From assembly GCA_034008185.1 (NCBI GenBank), contig CM067081.1, forward strand, positions 66,888,054 through 66,952,053: a stretch of DNA of 64,000 bases. The letters run 5' to 3'. The DNA comes from Gorsachius magnificus (Eukaryota; Chordata; Aves; Pelecaniformes; Ardeidae). The translations under genes and the position numbers were made by a program. The notes beneath the pieces are model-generated. The model did not search any database and was not told where the DNA came from. It was given only the letters and a program-made list of their open reading frames with translations. Below, piece by piece: positions 43,801-57,200 of this stretch (positions are counted from its first letter, which is position 1; each line of letters opens with the position of its first letter).

Positions 43801-44315
43801 AAAACAGCAAAACAAAGTAACAGGAATCCACAGCATTACCACTTAACGCCAAAATAAGAGTAAAGCTGATCAGCCTCACCCCCTACCCTTCCATGTTGCT
43901 CGTTGTCTTAAAATTACCTTGGTCTTCTAGTTATGTGTCATACTGGGAACTTTTACTGGCAGCAAAACCTTCAGAGAACATTTTTCTTAAAATGAGATTT
44001 TACTGTTAAAGCTGATTATTTAGTTGAAATCTTTGTTGTTGTACACAATTTGCAGTCTTTTGCTGCCATCTGCACAGAAAAGTTGAATTCATGGTATTGC
44101 AGCAAAGAGCTTTTAATATGCAGCAATTAAAAAGGTTCTGTAAATCATAGTACCAGTGCTGGCTAAGTCAGCTGACCTAAATTTAGTAAGTCCCACTACA
44201 GCCATTTCAAGAGTACTGAGATCTTTTTTTCTTTTTTGAGGTCTCAGATCTCCTTTCCTTCATAACACTAAACAAAAGGTGACCCCCAGTCTCTCTCTCA
44301 CGTAAAATGAGCTAC

Positions 44316-44862
44316 TCAGAATCAGAATGTCCTGAGTTGGAAGAGATCCACAAGGATCACCAAATCCAACCCCTGACTTCACCCAGGGCAACCTAAAAGT
44401 TGAACCATACATCAAAGAGTGTTGTCCAAACTCTTCTTAAATGCCAAGAAGCTGGGGGCCATGACCGCTTCCCTGGGAAGCTTGTTCCAGTGCTTGACCA
44501 CCCTCTCCATGGAGAACTTTTTTCTAATGCCCAATCTGAACTTCCCCTGACGCAGCTTTAAGCCGTTCCCTGACATCCTATCATCAGACACCAGAGAGAT
44601 GAGATCAGCACCTCCCTCTCCGCTTTCCCTCATGAGGCAGTTGTAGACAGCAATGAGGTCACCCCTGAGGCTCCTCTTCTCTAACCTGAACAAACCAAGT
44701 ATCCTCAGACGCTCCTCCTAAGACGTGCCCGCTAGCCCTCTCACCATCTTTGTTGCCCTCCTTTGGACACATTCTAGTATTTTCACATCCTTCTTGTATT
44801 GTGAGGCCCAAAACTGCACACAGTACTCGAGGGGAGGCTGCAGCAACGCTGCGCGGAATGTG
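44316..44862 (-). mobile_element. CR1 LINE, - strand, 5' truncated
   Basis: Reads on the - strand as CR1 pol C-terminus: [30 protein letters not shown] block, [38 protein letters not shown], then the 3' end with GATTTGGTGATCC and ATTCTGATTCTG. Different subfamily from the copies at 2 kb (LGIRKKFSMERV in place of [12 protein letters not shown]). Confidence 0.85.
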
Positions 44863-47800
44863 GTCTGATGTGCCGACTGAGGCGTAATGAAGGGTTTGAA
44901 GGAATTTGGAGAATAGCAACTGCTTTGACCAGCCAGCAGGAGGAACTTAAAAAAGAGTGAACATACACAGTTAGACAGGCACACACCTTTGGTTAAGTAA
45001 AAAAAAGTGTTCATGCAAAAAAAAAAAAAAAAAAAGCTGTACATAACGTAGAATTGCCTATTCTAAAAGTTTGACCAGGTTTCAAACTTCAATGCCTGCG
45101 CAACTCTTGTTCTCCCTGTAAGTAACAAATTGGATACGTGTGCTTACATCTCCTCTTTCTTGCCTCTTTTCTAGTACCCGACCTGCAGGGGTACCCCCAT
45201 TTCCCCCCCCCCCAAAGTCTGTTCTACCACTCCGTGCTTGGTTCTGACAGAAGGAAACCATCCCTTCCGCATTTGAGCAAAGCATAGTCCCCTACCTGGT
45301 AACTAGAGAGCGCTCTCTTTTGCCTGCTGGCTCAGAGGAGCGGTCAGCAGGCAGCCCAGCAGATCTGAAGCAATGTGGTCACCACCACAATGGTTACTGC
45401 CTCGGTCACTTCTATCCAAGAAATATTTGAACACGTGCACACAAACACCACAAACTGTCCCCCCAGCTCCCCCGCCCCAGTGTGAATCTCACGTGGGAGA
45501 CACGTAACCTCTCTCTTGCCTTCCTCCTGCATACAGCTCTGGTGCTTTTCCCAGGTCTTTTTCTAAGCAACTTGGGACTCAAAATAAACTCATCCATCCT
45601 TTTCTCTACTAAAATTGTGCGTGTTTTGGAAATGAACCCTCTCCCTATTGAGTCCACTTAGCTAGTTGCTCAGAAAGGATACATGGTCTCATGGAGCTTT
45701 TTCAGTTTTTTTTTTTTTTCTCTTCTAAGAAGTTGTGATTTGAAGATATTGGAAAAAAGGAATTTTTAACTCACAGAGTTTATTGCAAATTAGCTGTATC
45801 CCACAATTCTGGCTTAAGTGACACATTACCTGACCACTCACCTGTTTGAGGGTCTCCAGGGAGAATTTTTTTTTAAGAGCAATAGTATTTGTCAGACAAG
45901 AGAAAAAGTCCATTTTCACATTATACCCAAAGGTGCAAAGGTAACATAGAAAGGGAATGGCTATTTAATTCTAACATAGACTTTGGGCAATATGCCACTG
46001 TCCTGGGTCCATGAATCTTTCCATCGTAGTCTATCTGAATAATACTCATGCACTCAGCTTTGGCATCTTGTATTTCCAGATGGAGTTCGTGAGAACCATC
46101 TGCCAACTCTTTATTTCCAAATATGTATGAACACTGAAATACAGAAAGTTGAGAGATTATCTTGATTTCACTGGCAACTAATCTCAGTTGTGAAGTCTCC
46201 ACCCTCATCCATTGTTTAGAGCTGTTGCTATTTTAGAACAGTAAATAATTGGTTTCTAGAAGGTGCTCATGTTTTTCATATGGTTAATATCCAACCACCC
46301 TATTAACTTTTTAACCACTTCAGTTTATGAAGACTTACATTCCCCTGACTTTTCCCAGAGGTGCGCGCTTAACCATTCTGATTTTTCATAATTAAGTTTG
46401 TATCCAGGTATTGAGCCAAGACAGTATGTTTGGAATCCTCCTGATTTAAGGAACAAAGTGGATGTTGTGTGAAAAGCCCAGGCCGCTGCTGCCAGGTGCT
46501 GTGCTATAGAACCCATGATACTCTTGTCTGCCTTCTCGTCATCTACATGTGGACACTAGAGATGCTCTATAAAAACAGGTTGGCTTGGCAGTTAGGAAAG
46601 CTTTATAGTAGCACAAAAATAAATTTCACCAATACACAGGTAAGTTCAGTCATCTTCTCCCATGGAGTGACCTGTCAGTCTGATGACTGTCCATTTTGAA
46701 CATCTGCCTGCAACTCATCTTTTACATTACTGTTTCACAGATATTTCATCTTCACTGCCATGTTACACCGCTCTACTCTTCTAATAGGGTATATGGGTTG
46801 CAAATCCATTTATTCTCTGCCACCACACCGGCTGGAGTCAGACCTAACATGCTCTTCCTTACTAATATTTCTAAAGAAAGTCCATGGTTTTGTCCAGTCC
46901 CAAACACTTTCTTGCCTTGACTGTTAGTCTTCACCGTTGCGATGGTGCACTACTCAGCTGTTTCACAGTGCACAGCCCAAAACTCTGCTCTGCAGCTTGT
47001 GTTTCCCGCAGAACAGACAGCAGCACCTTTATGACTTTGAAATCTCTTCCTTACGCACCGCAGACCAAAGCACACTCTGTTTCTACTCCCCATTAGCTTT
47101 TCCACTCTTCTCTCCCTCTCTGCCTCTTCTCTGCATAAGCTGAGGCAGGAATTAAGTGGGAGCTGAGTATCTGAACAACTCAATGTCAAAATGTGATCCA
47201 AGAAGCCAAGTGTCAGGTTCCGGCTCAGGCAGTGACAGCCGCGTGTGTACAATGCAGGTGTCTAAGCTCCCCTTACAGCCAGCAGAAGGTTCTCTGTTGG
47301 ATGGTATGTTAAGAACAACAAATAGTACCAACAACGTATTTTTAAGCACGACATTCAGCCCAAGTTCTTTACTATGTATTGTATTTGTCAGAGATTAAAA
47401 ATGTATTTACTGTCTAATGGTACCAAATATAAGCACAGTGAATTCCACTAACAATTTCAGTTCTTTTTTAAACTCTTGGGAAAACCAAGAAAAAAATCAG
47501 CTAGGAGGGAAAGAAAACACACATGGCAAAGGATGTTTTGCATCCACATCCAAGAAAAAAAAGACTAAATATTCTCAGTGCCTTCTGTCACTATGACAAC
47601 GTAGACACAGAGACATGCAAAATTCAAAACATGAATAGTGATGGTAGAATTTGGGGCTCTTGCACAAGCCATTAGCAGGATGGATGTACAGCCTCGTCCT
47701 CCCACATAACTTTTGTTGCTTGTGGCCGTGTCCCCAATACACAGATTAGGACTAATCTGATTTAGCTGACAAGGTCTGGACGTTGCAGCCTGAAGCTGTG

Positions 47801-49117
47801 GGGTTTTGTAGGCCCTAAGCATCTTTGGAGTCCCACATCCCTAGCCAGGGAATCTTCCTCCTTCCATTTAGATGTATCCCACACTCAGGGTTACAGGCAG
47901 ATCTCCCAGTCCTCCCAACAACTTTAATGGCTGTGGGGCTGCTAATGAGGCCTGGCCTGACTCTTACAACCCTGAAAGGAAGGAAGGGAGGAGAGGAAAG
48001 AGAATCACATGCTCCACACACCACATATGTTTTACAGGCACCAGAAGTTGGAAGAGTCTGATTCTGTGCCAACCACCGAGGAAAACAACAGGACAGATTT
48101 TTCCATGGCCACTTCCAGCACAAATTTGCTAGAAATCTCACATATTTGCTAAATTGCCATACAGGGAGACGCTTGCTCTGTAGATTTCCCCATACCCGCA
48201 GGAAACGGCCTTCTGCCTTGTGAGAGGCCTTTGAGATCGTGTTCCTCAGGGAGAGCTGTACCCAGCTCTTTGAGGCCCTTTCTGGAGGCTCTGCCATGCA
48301 GGGCAGCTATGGCGAGCATCAGCGGCACAAACACTGCCGCTTTGCGCTGCTAGCACTTGCCATGCAGTCTTGGTTCAATTAGAATGAAAAAGCACAGAAA
48401 AGCCCCTTCTAGATTTCAGAAGAGTTTGGAATTTTTAACCTGCCCTTTCAGAGCAATATAAACGAAGAGTCTTCTTCCACGTTAGCTACGGTTTCCCTTA
48501 GTCCCTGCTCCGGTTGCTACAGATTTCCTAGTACCTTCCAATAGGAAAGTCCCACCAAAGGATTCCCTTTTATCAGCTGATTCCCTTGATATCATTTTCT
48601 TCCTGGTTTATTCATTCCTCTTGCAAGACTGGAGTGTATCTTCTCTTTTGTACCAGTGGCTAGCTCAGGGAATGATGGCAATAAATGGTGGAAGACTTAC
48701 AGTGAATGACATCATCTCCAGAACCCCATGTGTCCTCACCCAGGTTGTGACAGTGCTTAAGAGGTCTCCCATTCTCCCACCTGGTTTTTAAAGCCCAAGC
48801 CTGTACACTGCTTTTTGATCAAAATGAGTTCAGGAAGGGCATCAAAGAGCAGTTGGTGTGCTTTTTCCTTGAAGCTAATTAGCTTTCTTCCTAGTCAATG
48901 CACATACTTGAGCATCTTGTCCATTTGGTTCCTCCCCAAATCAGTTCTTTTTGACGCAATCCCATTCGTTATGCCAATCGCCCTGTGTTTCATCAAGAAC
49001 TCCGGTGGGCACAAAAGGATCACCCACCCATAACAAGCTGAATCTTCAGCAGCGCCCTTTTGATAAAGTCTAACTTGCTATAGGCTAAAAGGACTACCAT
49101 GGGCTCTGCTGGTATTG

Positions 49118-49682
49118 AGAATAGAATAGAATCATTTAGGTTGGAAAAGACCTTTGAGATCATCAAGTCCAACCACAAAGCTAACACTGCCATTCCACCA
49201 CTACACCGCGTCCCTAAGCACCTCGTCTATCTCCAGGGATGGGTATTCGACCACTTCCCTGGGCAGCCTGTTCCAGTGCTTGACAACCCTCTCGGTGAAG
49301 AAATTTTTCTTAATGCCCAATCTAAACCTGCCCTGGTGCAACTTCAGGCCATTTCCCCTCGTCCTATCACTTGCTACTTGGGAGAAGAGGCTGATCCCCA
49401 CCTTGCTACCCCCTCCTGTCAGGCAGTTGTAGAGGGCGATAAGGTCTCCCCTCAGCCTCCTCTTCTCTAGGCTAAACAACCCCAGTTCCCTCAGCTGCTC
49501 CTCATCAGACCCCTCACCAGCTTGGTTGCTCTCCTCTGGACACGTTCCAGCACCTCAACATCTTTCCCGTAGTGAGGGGCCCAAAACTGTACACGGCATT
49601 CGAGGTGCGGCCTCACCGGTGCCGAGTACACAGGGATGACCGCTTCCCTACTCCTGCTGGCCACATACTATTTCTAATGCAT
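49118..49682 (-). mobile_element. CR1 LINE, - strand, 5' truncated
   Basis: On the - strand: [60 protein letters not shown], then the CR1 3' end with GGACTTGATGATCTCAAAGG and ATTCTATTCTA tail units. Closely related to the copy at 44.3 kb in subfamily but better preserved in its last part. Confidence 0.88.
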
Positions 49683-52600
49683 TCAGCTTGAATTTTCAGC
49701 CATAGAATAACCCTGAAATCAAGAGTCTTTCTATTGCATATGGAGAGACTGCTGTTACTTTGAGCGAGTTCTTAGGATTTGTATTAAGGTAAATATTTCG
49801 TACCAGGGGAGGAGGAATTTCTGGAGATACTTTACACCATCAGAAAGCAGAATTTGATTGCACCATGTCCCCTGAGTCTATGAGTCATGTTTGTTAATGT
49901 TCATGGTATAATGACAGGCTAGGTTTTCTGGTAACATATTTTGCTTACATCCTGCAAAACCATGGAATTGAGCAGCCTACCAATGGGATTCTCTGAAGTC
50001 TGGGCTCTTCCTTTTCCCCACTTTATCACATTTCAGTTATATTTGCCACTAATAAATCATTCAGCCCAGTGCTTTATTTCACATATCTCAGTTGGTCTTT
50101 TTTTTCAGACTGCCTTTATTTTAATCAGAATTGTTTTATATCGTTCACTAATTATTGCCACAATTATAAAAAAGAGAATCATTCTCAGCAAATTTAAAAG
50201 CAAAAAAATTGCATTTCTTCTTCCCTGTGGACAATCATTACTATTTTATTCTCATTGTGTTTCAAAAATCTTCCTAACATACCCTGGAGAACTTCTCCAT
50301 ATAACAGCTTTGAGGCTTAATTTTCTGCATTTTTTTTTCTTGGTAGATTACTATCATTTTACAGTTTCTGATTCTGTACAAGACGTGGCTCAGACCAGTT
50401 GCTCAATAAAGAAAGGTCTCAGATATTTGACAGACACAATTCGTGTAGTCTGTCCCTGAAAGCCAACCTGTTGTCATTTTGTAGCCCCTCCAGACTTCAT
50501 AACTGGCAGAAACAGGTAAAGCTCATGCTAAGACAACTTCTTCCCATAGGCTGTACAATAGATGAGCACGTCCAGCACCTCAGCATTTGCTAGATCCTTC
50601 TGGGCTTTCTCATCCCCACTTTTGTTTGAGCTGAAAAGTTTAAAAAAAAACGAAACCCAAACAAACCAGCAAACTACCCCCATATTTATTTGTAGCACTT
50701 TTGCACTGACAGGGTGCCAGAAATACAGCGTACATTTCTTTGAAGGAGGGTGCTTCGTGGTACAATTTTTGCCACAGCCATTATACTTCACTGGTTTGAA
50801 ATTCCCACCCTACTCCTCCTACTTAGCATGGATGTCTTAAGATATCTCGATCTCATTCCAACCCACTTTTACCTTCAGCTGTTCTAGTGGGAAAGCACGC
50901 ATTTGCTCTAGTGGCTTACTTACTTACTTTCTTTATTAATTTCTTCAGAACTCCTAAATTCCATCTGTTCTTGACATTTGCTTGAAACTTAACCGTTTCC
51001 CTGCTGAAATTCGCCCCAGCTTCTTGGCATAGCCAGAACAAAAGAGTATTTTCCATGGACTATAGCATTCTTCTCAAAGCCAGTGCTATATTCATGAATA
51101 TATTTCATTTAATGCAGAAGAAATAACATTTGTGAGGAAACAAAAGAAAGGCTATTTGTAAATGAGACAAATTTCTTCCATAAATTCTGATACTACTAGC
51201 CAACGCAACTGTGTCCTCTTCTAAGCAAAGATTTCTGCAGAAATCCTGCTTGATCAAAAACTCTTAGATCTTCTTGTCCGACTTCTCACTGCTTGAAACC
51301 AGCCAGCGCCTAAGGTCTGGTTTGACACAGAACACAGTGGGGATCACAAAAGTCAAACCCCTCATGTTTTCACTAGCAAATAAAGCAGGTCAGGAACCGT
51401 CCTTTGGCATGGGAACCAGCTGGCACAACGTGGCTCGCATATGCACAACTCAACTCTCTTATCTCCCGAAATAGGTCAGCTGCATGCAGACGGTCTGCTG
51501 GGAATGGCCCCTGGCCCACACTGACCCATGAGCTGTGCCGGGAATTGCTTCAGAGACTGCTACTTTGCTAGGACAGGACCTCGCTGGGGACACCACCAGC
51601 AAGGAAACAGTACAGAGGATGACCATGCGCTGCAGTTAAAGCCTGAACCCGAGCCCCGTTTAGTTTACTGCTATAGGGGTTGCTGTAGGGACAGAGATCG
51701 AGAAGTGCCCGCAACACAAACCAGAACTGAAATCTAAATTGTATGTTCTGTCGATGTCTCCCTTGTGCTTCACGGACTCTTCTTTCAAAGCTATTTTTGA
51801 GAGTATCTCCAAACTAAGGCATCCTCTCTGCTCTTTCACGTCATCGTTAATTGGCCCTTTTCCCTGAACGACCAACCACATCTTTTCAATCAACACGAAA
51901 AACATTCTTGTGAGGTACTGGGGCGAAAAAAGAAAAAAAGTGATTTATCTGAATCTGCACTTGCTCTCTGCAGAGTTCCCTGTTTCGCAGTGAAGTGCTG
52001 TAGGGCCACTCGTTCCCATGGCACACTGCGGCACAGGGTGTCATTCATGGAAAACAGCACAGTTGCTGCTAAGGCGACTCGATTACCTACTTGTACCTCG
52101 GGTTCTGTTTGACCTGCATTTTGGGTTAAGCTGCTGTAAGAAGCTGCTAGATACTGAACCCTTGTTTCCGTAAGCCATTTCCTGACGCTACCTTGGGTCA
52201 CCGGGCTTTAAGAAAGAGCATTTCAGGTTATTAAGAAGACAAGCGTACACAGCGTATCGCTGTCATCATCGGATGCTTTTCTAAAAATCAGATGCCTCTC
52301 ACTCAAGAAAGTGCAAGAAGAAATAGGTGGTAACCCCCCACCTTTGTCCTCAGTCCTCGAATACTCCTTCTGAAAAATTTAGTTCCCGAAACCTGCGGTT
52401 GGGTTGTCATGAGTGAAACCCACCACTGTTGCGGCAGGGCCACGGAGAGTAGCTTGAAAGCCCTCTGACCACCTGAGAGGAGAAGGGACCGGGAAAGTCT
52501 GCGTGGGCAGAGTTAGGCACACACCGTGGGTGCTTCCCCTGAGGCGCACGCCACCTCTCCAGCACCCGCTTTTCCACGTGTTTATACATCCAGCGCGCAC

Positions 52601-52815
52601 CATTTTGCTTCCAGGCAGAGTTTTCACTGTTTGGATACACCTGAATAAGAAAGCAAATACGGGTTGTCGGTCGGTTGGTTTGGTTTTTTTTCTGTCACGG
52701 GAAAACTGTCTAATTCACCTCCAGCTGTTCAATTGTCCAATCGAGATGTAAACACGAACACTGCCGTTACCTTCATATACACATTCTGATAAAAGCAAAA
52801 TAAAACGCCACGAGC

Positions 52816-54250
52816 CAAACACCGAAATGCCAGGAAACGTCAGAATCGAGGCTGCAAAACTTCGGCGCGGCTCAGCCAGACCCTCCCTCCGTGCCCCTAC
52901 TTCCAGCTGCCGCCGTTTCCCAAAACGCGAGGCAATGCTCCCACAGGCGGTAACCGCTTTCCGGCCAATAACCGCGTTTCCGAGACAAAGGCGGGTGAAG
53001 ACCCTGCCTCCGACGCTTCGTCCTACCTGGTGAACTCCCGCCCGCTGTCAGCCGGGCTGATGGCTGCGGGGCGGCAGCGCGCCGCCGGGCACCTCAAACA
53101 GCCGCGGCACCGCGCCTCACAGGGGCGGCGGGAAAGCCCGCCCAGCCGCCTCCCCTCGCCTCCCCACCCGCCCCGACCCCGCAGCCCCGGCCCCAGCGTA
53201 TGGCGGCGCCGCCTACCTACCGGTGGCCGCGAAGGACAAGCGCAATCCGGCCCTCAGGTTAACACCTCCCCCTCCCCCAGTACAAAAAAACCGTTAACGG
53301 ACCGGCGGGGCGTGGCGCGAAGCGAAGCGTTGCCGCCGGACCCGCCTCGGCCGGGTCCCAACGGCCCCAACGAGGGGCCCGGTGAGGCGGGGACCCTCAC
53401 GGGGCGCCCCGCTCCCGCTTTGGCGGCTCAGGTTCTCGCCCGGGCGGAGGCCGGCCGCTGGCGGCGGGGCGGGCGAGGCGTTACAGGTGCTCGAGGGAAG
53501 CGGGGCCGGGGCGGGGAGGAGCGCTCCGCTTCGCTCCCCTTCCCCGCCCCGCCACACAAAGGGCCTCTGGCCGCCCCCCCGGGGTCTCCCCCCCCCTGCG
53601 GGCGGGGCCCCGCGGCGCCTCCCCCGCGCTGCCAGCCATCCCGCCGGCCCCTGGGGAGGCGCTGCCCTACTCGCCCGGGCGAGCTGCTGAGTGCCGGCGG
53701 CAGCGGCCACCTGGTCCTCCGGGCAGGGCGCCGAGGTGAGTGGAGGTGGGTGCCTCGTGGCCCGCCCGCCGCTCGCCCCCGGGGAGCGCCACCATCTTGC
53801 CGGGGGCAGCGCTCCCCCGCGGGCAGGGGGCGGGGGAGCCCCCGGGCAGGGGGGCAGCCGGGTGAGGGGCGAGCGTGGGGGGGGGGGCTCGCCTAGTGCC
53901 GCCGCCGGCGGCTGGGCTCTCCTCGCCGCTCCCCGGCGGTGGGACTTCACCCTCGGCTACCGGGACTCCTCGGGGTGTGGGTGTGTGTGTGTGGGTTGTC
54001 GCTGGGGGTTTCTCTTTCTTTCTTTTTTCTGTTCCCTGTTCCTCCCCCCCCCCCCCCGGTTTTGGGTGGCGATAGGTCCGGGCTCGGGGAGGAAGCGAGA
54101 CAAAGGCAAGCACCGTAACCTGCCTGAAAGCGAACGAATAAACAAACAAATGTGGTGGGCGCCGCGGGATGCCCTCTCCCCGCCGGGGGGTGGCTGGGGC
54201 TGCCCCGCCGCAGCGCGGGGCTTGTGCTGTTGGGGTTTGTAGGAGATTAA
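52816..54250. promoter_or_regulatory. CpG island, probable MCF2L promoter
   Basis: Abrupt change to very GC- and CpG-rich sequence over about 1.4 kb. It contains a CCAAT box (52,965-52,969), GC boxes (for example around 53,463-53,473 and 53,600-53,609), YY1-type motifs in both orientations (ATGGCGGC at 53,200; CAAGATGGT on the - strand at 53,791-53,799) and long G and C runs (G at 53,877-53,887; C at 54,044-54,057). Long open frames through it result from lack of stops in GC-rich DNA. A position between ATP11A and the first MCF2L coding exon makes it the likely promoter. Confidence 0.75.
53200..53735 (+). other. MCF2L: Candidate untranslated first exon of MCF2L
   Basis: A consensus + strand donor, CCGAG then GTGAGT at 53,736, sits in the CpG island. 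A + oriented YY1 motif at 53,200 is where such motifs sit just inside many CpG-island transcripts. The start is therefore approximate and the exon is inferred, not proven. Confidence 0.35.
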
Positions 54251-57200
54251 TTAAGCATCCCGGAATTAGAGACACAAAGCTGGGGTGTGGGGGGGTGTTG
54301 GCTGGTATTACCTGCGATGGTTAATCGCACGGACTGTAAAATAGGATGTTTCTGCCGCTCGTGGTGTTTATTTACTTTTTGTATTTCACTGGGGCTGGAC
54401 TATCAAAATAAATTAGCCAGCTGTGTTGTCTGCAGATTTGTTGGTTTTGGTTTTTTTTTCTACTTCTGTTTCTTTTTGTAGCTGCAAAAGGAAGGAGACA
54501 TAAGTGTTTAGTGCAATCCAAAAGCCAGAAAGAAAGAATTGTTTAAAGATATTTTTAGCTGAAAACCTTGAAAAGGAACGTAAAACTTTATCTTGGTAGA
54601 CTTGACAGTGGATTTGCTCTTGCAAATCCTTTATTTCATCTTTTAAAGCCAGGCTGATTTAGCGATTTCAGAATGACTGACAATGTGAACAATAAAGGTT
54701 CAGAAAGCAAATAAAAAAACCCAATTTTATTTTCTAAAAGATTTCCTGCAGCTTTCCTATTTATGGCAACCTTCAAATCCTTTTTGGAGTTTATTAGTAC
54801 ACATACAGCCTTTCTGGTTTGGGGAATGGAACAGCCAAAATAATGTTCAGCAGCAGGGTCTGTGTTTATTAAGTGTACTTGCCCAATGCGTGTTTGGTTA
54901 GCATATTAAAAAATAAAGAATACTATTCTAAACAAAAGTACACATCTTGTCATGTAAGTAGGAGGGGAAAGGCAAAAATTTTATTTGGTTCCCAATTCAA
55001 GAAGGTGCTAGAGCACATACCTAATAAAGGCACAGACATAGGGTAGAGGATTGAGGAGTCTTAGCGCTTTTTGATGTTGGGTGTAATTCCTTGTGTTTTG
55101 GGCCTGGCTGCTACCACACAACCCTTTTTTTTTTTCTGTCCTTATCCATTCTATGGGGAAGTCTGGGTTGCATCCACACAATTTTTTTCTGTTAAACTCT
55201 GAAATTCTGGTGTTTCAGATGGCTTCCAGAAGTGATATGCCTCCCTGATTCAGGACTGGACTGTACAAAAGTAATTACAGAAGTTGCATGGAATGGCTTT
55301 TCTTTTAATGACAAAGATGTCTAAAATCAGTCTTGAAGGCAGCCCCCTGTGTGCACTGTTGAGGCTTTGCAGCAGCTTCAAAATAGACACCAGGTTTAGT
55401 AATCTTAAAACGTACATCTACTCAAAACTTCTAATACAGTGCACCTTTCACGGTGAAAGTTGTTGTCAATTGCTATTTCTAACAGAATTACCCTGCTGGG
55501 TAAATCTATAACAACTTCATCGGGAAGTATTCAGCATGGTTACTCAACAGAAAATTAAATCCCAAATAGATCAGAAGAGAATTTACCTCTTCTTTCCTAA
55601 AAGGTCTCCTTTACCTTGCACTTCTGTTCAACAAGTTCTGCAGGTGTAGGATGTTGGCAGTGCTCTCTGTCTCAGTAGAGGGGCGCTAGGTAAGGTTTAT
55701 TGAGCCTTGGAAAACCTCAGTCATGCTTTTTCTTTTTTCCCCCTCCTCTGTGTGTTATGGTAAAAGGCTGAACTCTGAAGCTACGAGTCTTGAGGGAGTT
55801 TTTATGGGTTATTGCAAAATGCTTTTGATCTGTGACAAGCTGGGGTTGGGAGGAAGGAGGAAGAGAAGGGACTTGTAGAGTAGATGTTCTGTGAGCCCTT
55901 TGAAACTGGACACCTATTATATTATGTTTGTCAGCAAGTTGGTGGGATGAAGTGACCCAAGTGATCTCTCTGAGACCTGTGTCCCCTGAGCTGAGGAAAG
56001 CGTGTACTCCTGTTACATGGTCACTAAACAAAGATGCTGTCCTAGGAGCTTTCGCCAGGGAAAGAGGTCTTTGACATACCAAGTTCTGATTTCAAGAGAA
56101 ACTGCTTATATTCTAATGCTTGTTTCTGTGATACAGAAATTAAAAATAGTGTGCCATGTATTCACCAGCTTTTGGAAAGTAGCATATATTTTGCTTCTTT
56201 CAACTGAATTAGTCTAGGAGTTAGGATTTGCGTGCTTGGCCACAGGTACCTCTGAGTTAAACAAATGGTATTCGCATCATGTCTTCATGCTGGTGGCAGT
56301 GTCTTGTGCTTGTTGAGGCTTTGTGCGTGCAAGAACAAAGCACTGGTGACATGGGAGTTTGGGTTTATCGTGAGAACAACTTGAATAAGGGGAGATTTAT
56401 CAGCCCCTTGAAATAAGGGGTCAAGCATGTAACCACCTCATTCTCTGCTGAAAGCTGTGTAGCGCTATCAGCTTCTATTGTGTTTCAGGCTTAATTTAAA
56501 AACAGAACCTAGCTTGCCATTCTATGGGGTCTTGAAAAAAATCTCTCAAACATGATCCAAGTGGAAACAGGTACAGACTGTGAGCAGTTTTTAGAGAGGT
56601 GTAAACAGCTCTCCATGCTAGTTTAGAGGACCACATTCAGGCCAGTATGATTATTTGATTTCTCATGGATGGAAGGAGAAACGAGTGGGAAAGAAAACTT
56701 TGGCGTGTGGGGGCAGTGTGAGGGGGCAGGAAGAGAAGAAATTCAGATACCTAATTCTAAAAGCTCAGTTTTCAGGAATGTAGGTGGTTTGGTGGGAGTT
56801 CTAAAGACTAAGGAAATTATGCTTTTGCTAATAATGATCTCTAGGCAACTAGTATTCTATAATATGGTGCTTTTCTCACATTTACCTTAACACTGATTTT
56901 TTTTTTTTTTTTTGTTCTATTCACTGAAGACAGGGAAGAACATTCACCTACCATTAGACATGAAGTTTGTACAAAATGGACATCAAGCCGCTTTACAAAT
57001 CTACTACCTTATTAAAGTTGAGGGCCTCCTGTGGTGGACCCAAAGTAGAAATAGCACGTCTGCAAGACCCAGATTTCTGAAGGGCTTGATGCAACTCACA
57101 TTAGGATGCTTGTAGCTGGTAAGGGAGGAAGAACTTCTGACTTTGCTCATGCCTCATTTCATACCTGCAAGAAGCTGTTCCCTTGCCCTCATGCTCTGAT

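Larger units (their letters stand above)
40861..52815. other. Intergenic region between ATP11A and MCF2L
   Basis: About 12 kb with two CR1 3' fragments (44,316 and 49,118), an A run at 45,018-45,036 and a C run near 45,205-45,214. Open frames up to 172 codons occur on both strands but show no conserved motif, no start context and no exon pattern. No RNA gene was recognised. Some of it could belong to transcripts starting at the CpG island on the - strand. Confidence 0.6.

Noticed and set aside
47815..48297. 160-codon - strand open frame
   Set aside because: No homology recognised, no splice or promoter context, and overlapping frames of similar quality occur on the other strand.
49941..50459. 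172-codon + strand open frame in the intergenic region
   Set aside because: Starts with TTG rather than ATG, has no recognisable motif, and its Phe/Leu/Ile content is what AT-rich noncoding DNA gives.
53030..53896. 288-codon + strand open frame (and a 218-codon - strand frame) in the CpG island
   Set aside because: Very GC-rich DNA has few stop codons; the peptides are Pro/Gly/Arg-rich in every frame, no domain is visible, and a strong donor at 53,736 cuts through the frame.
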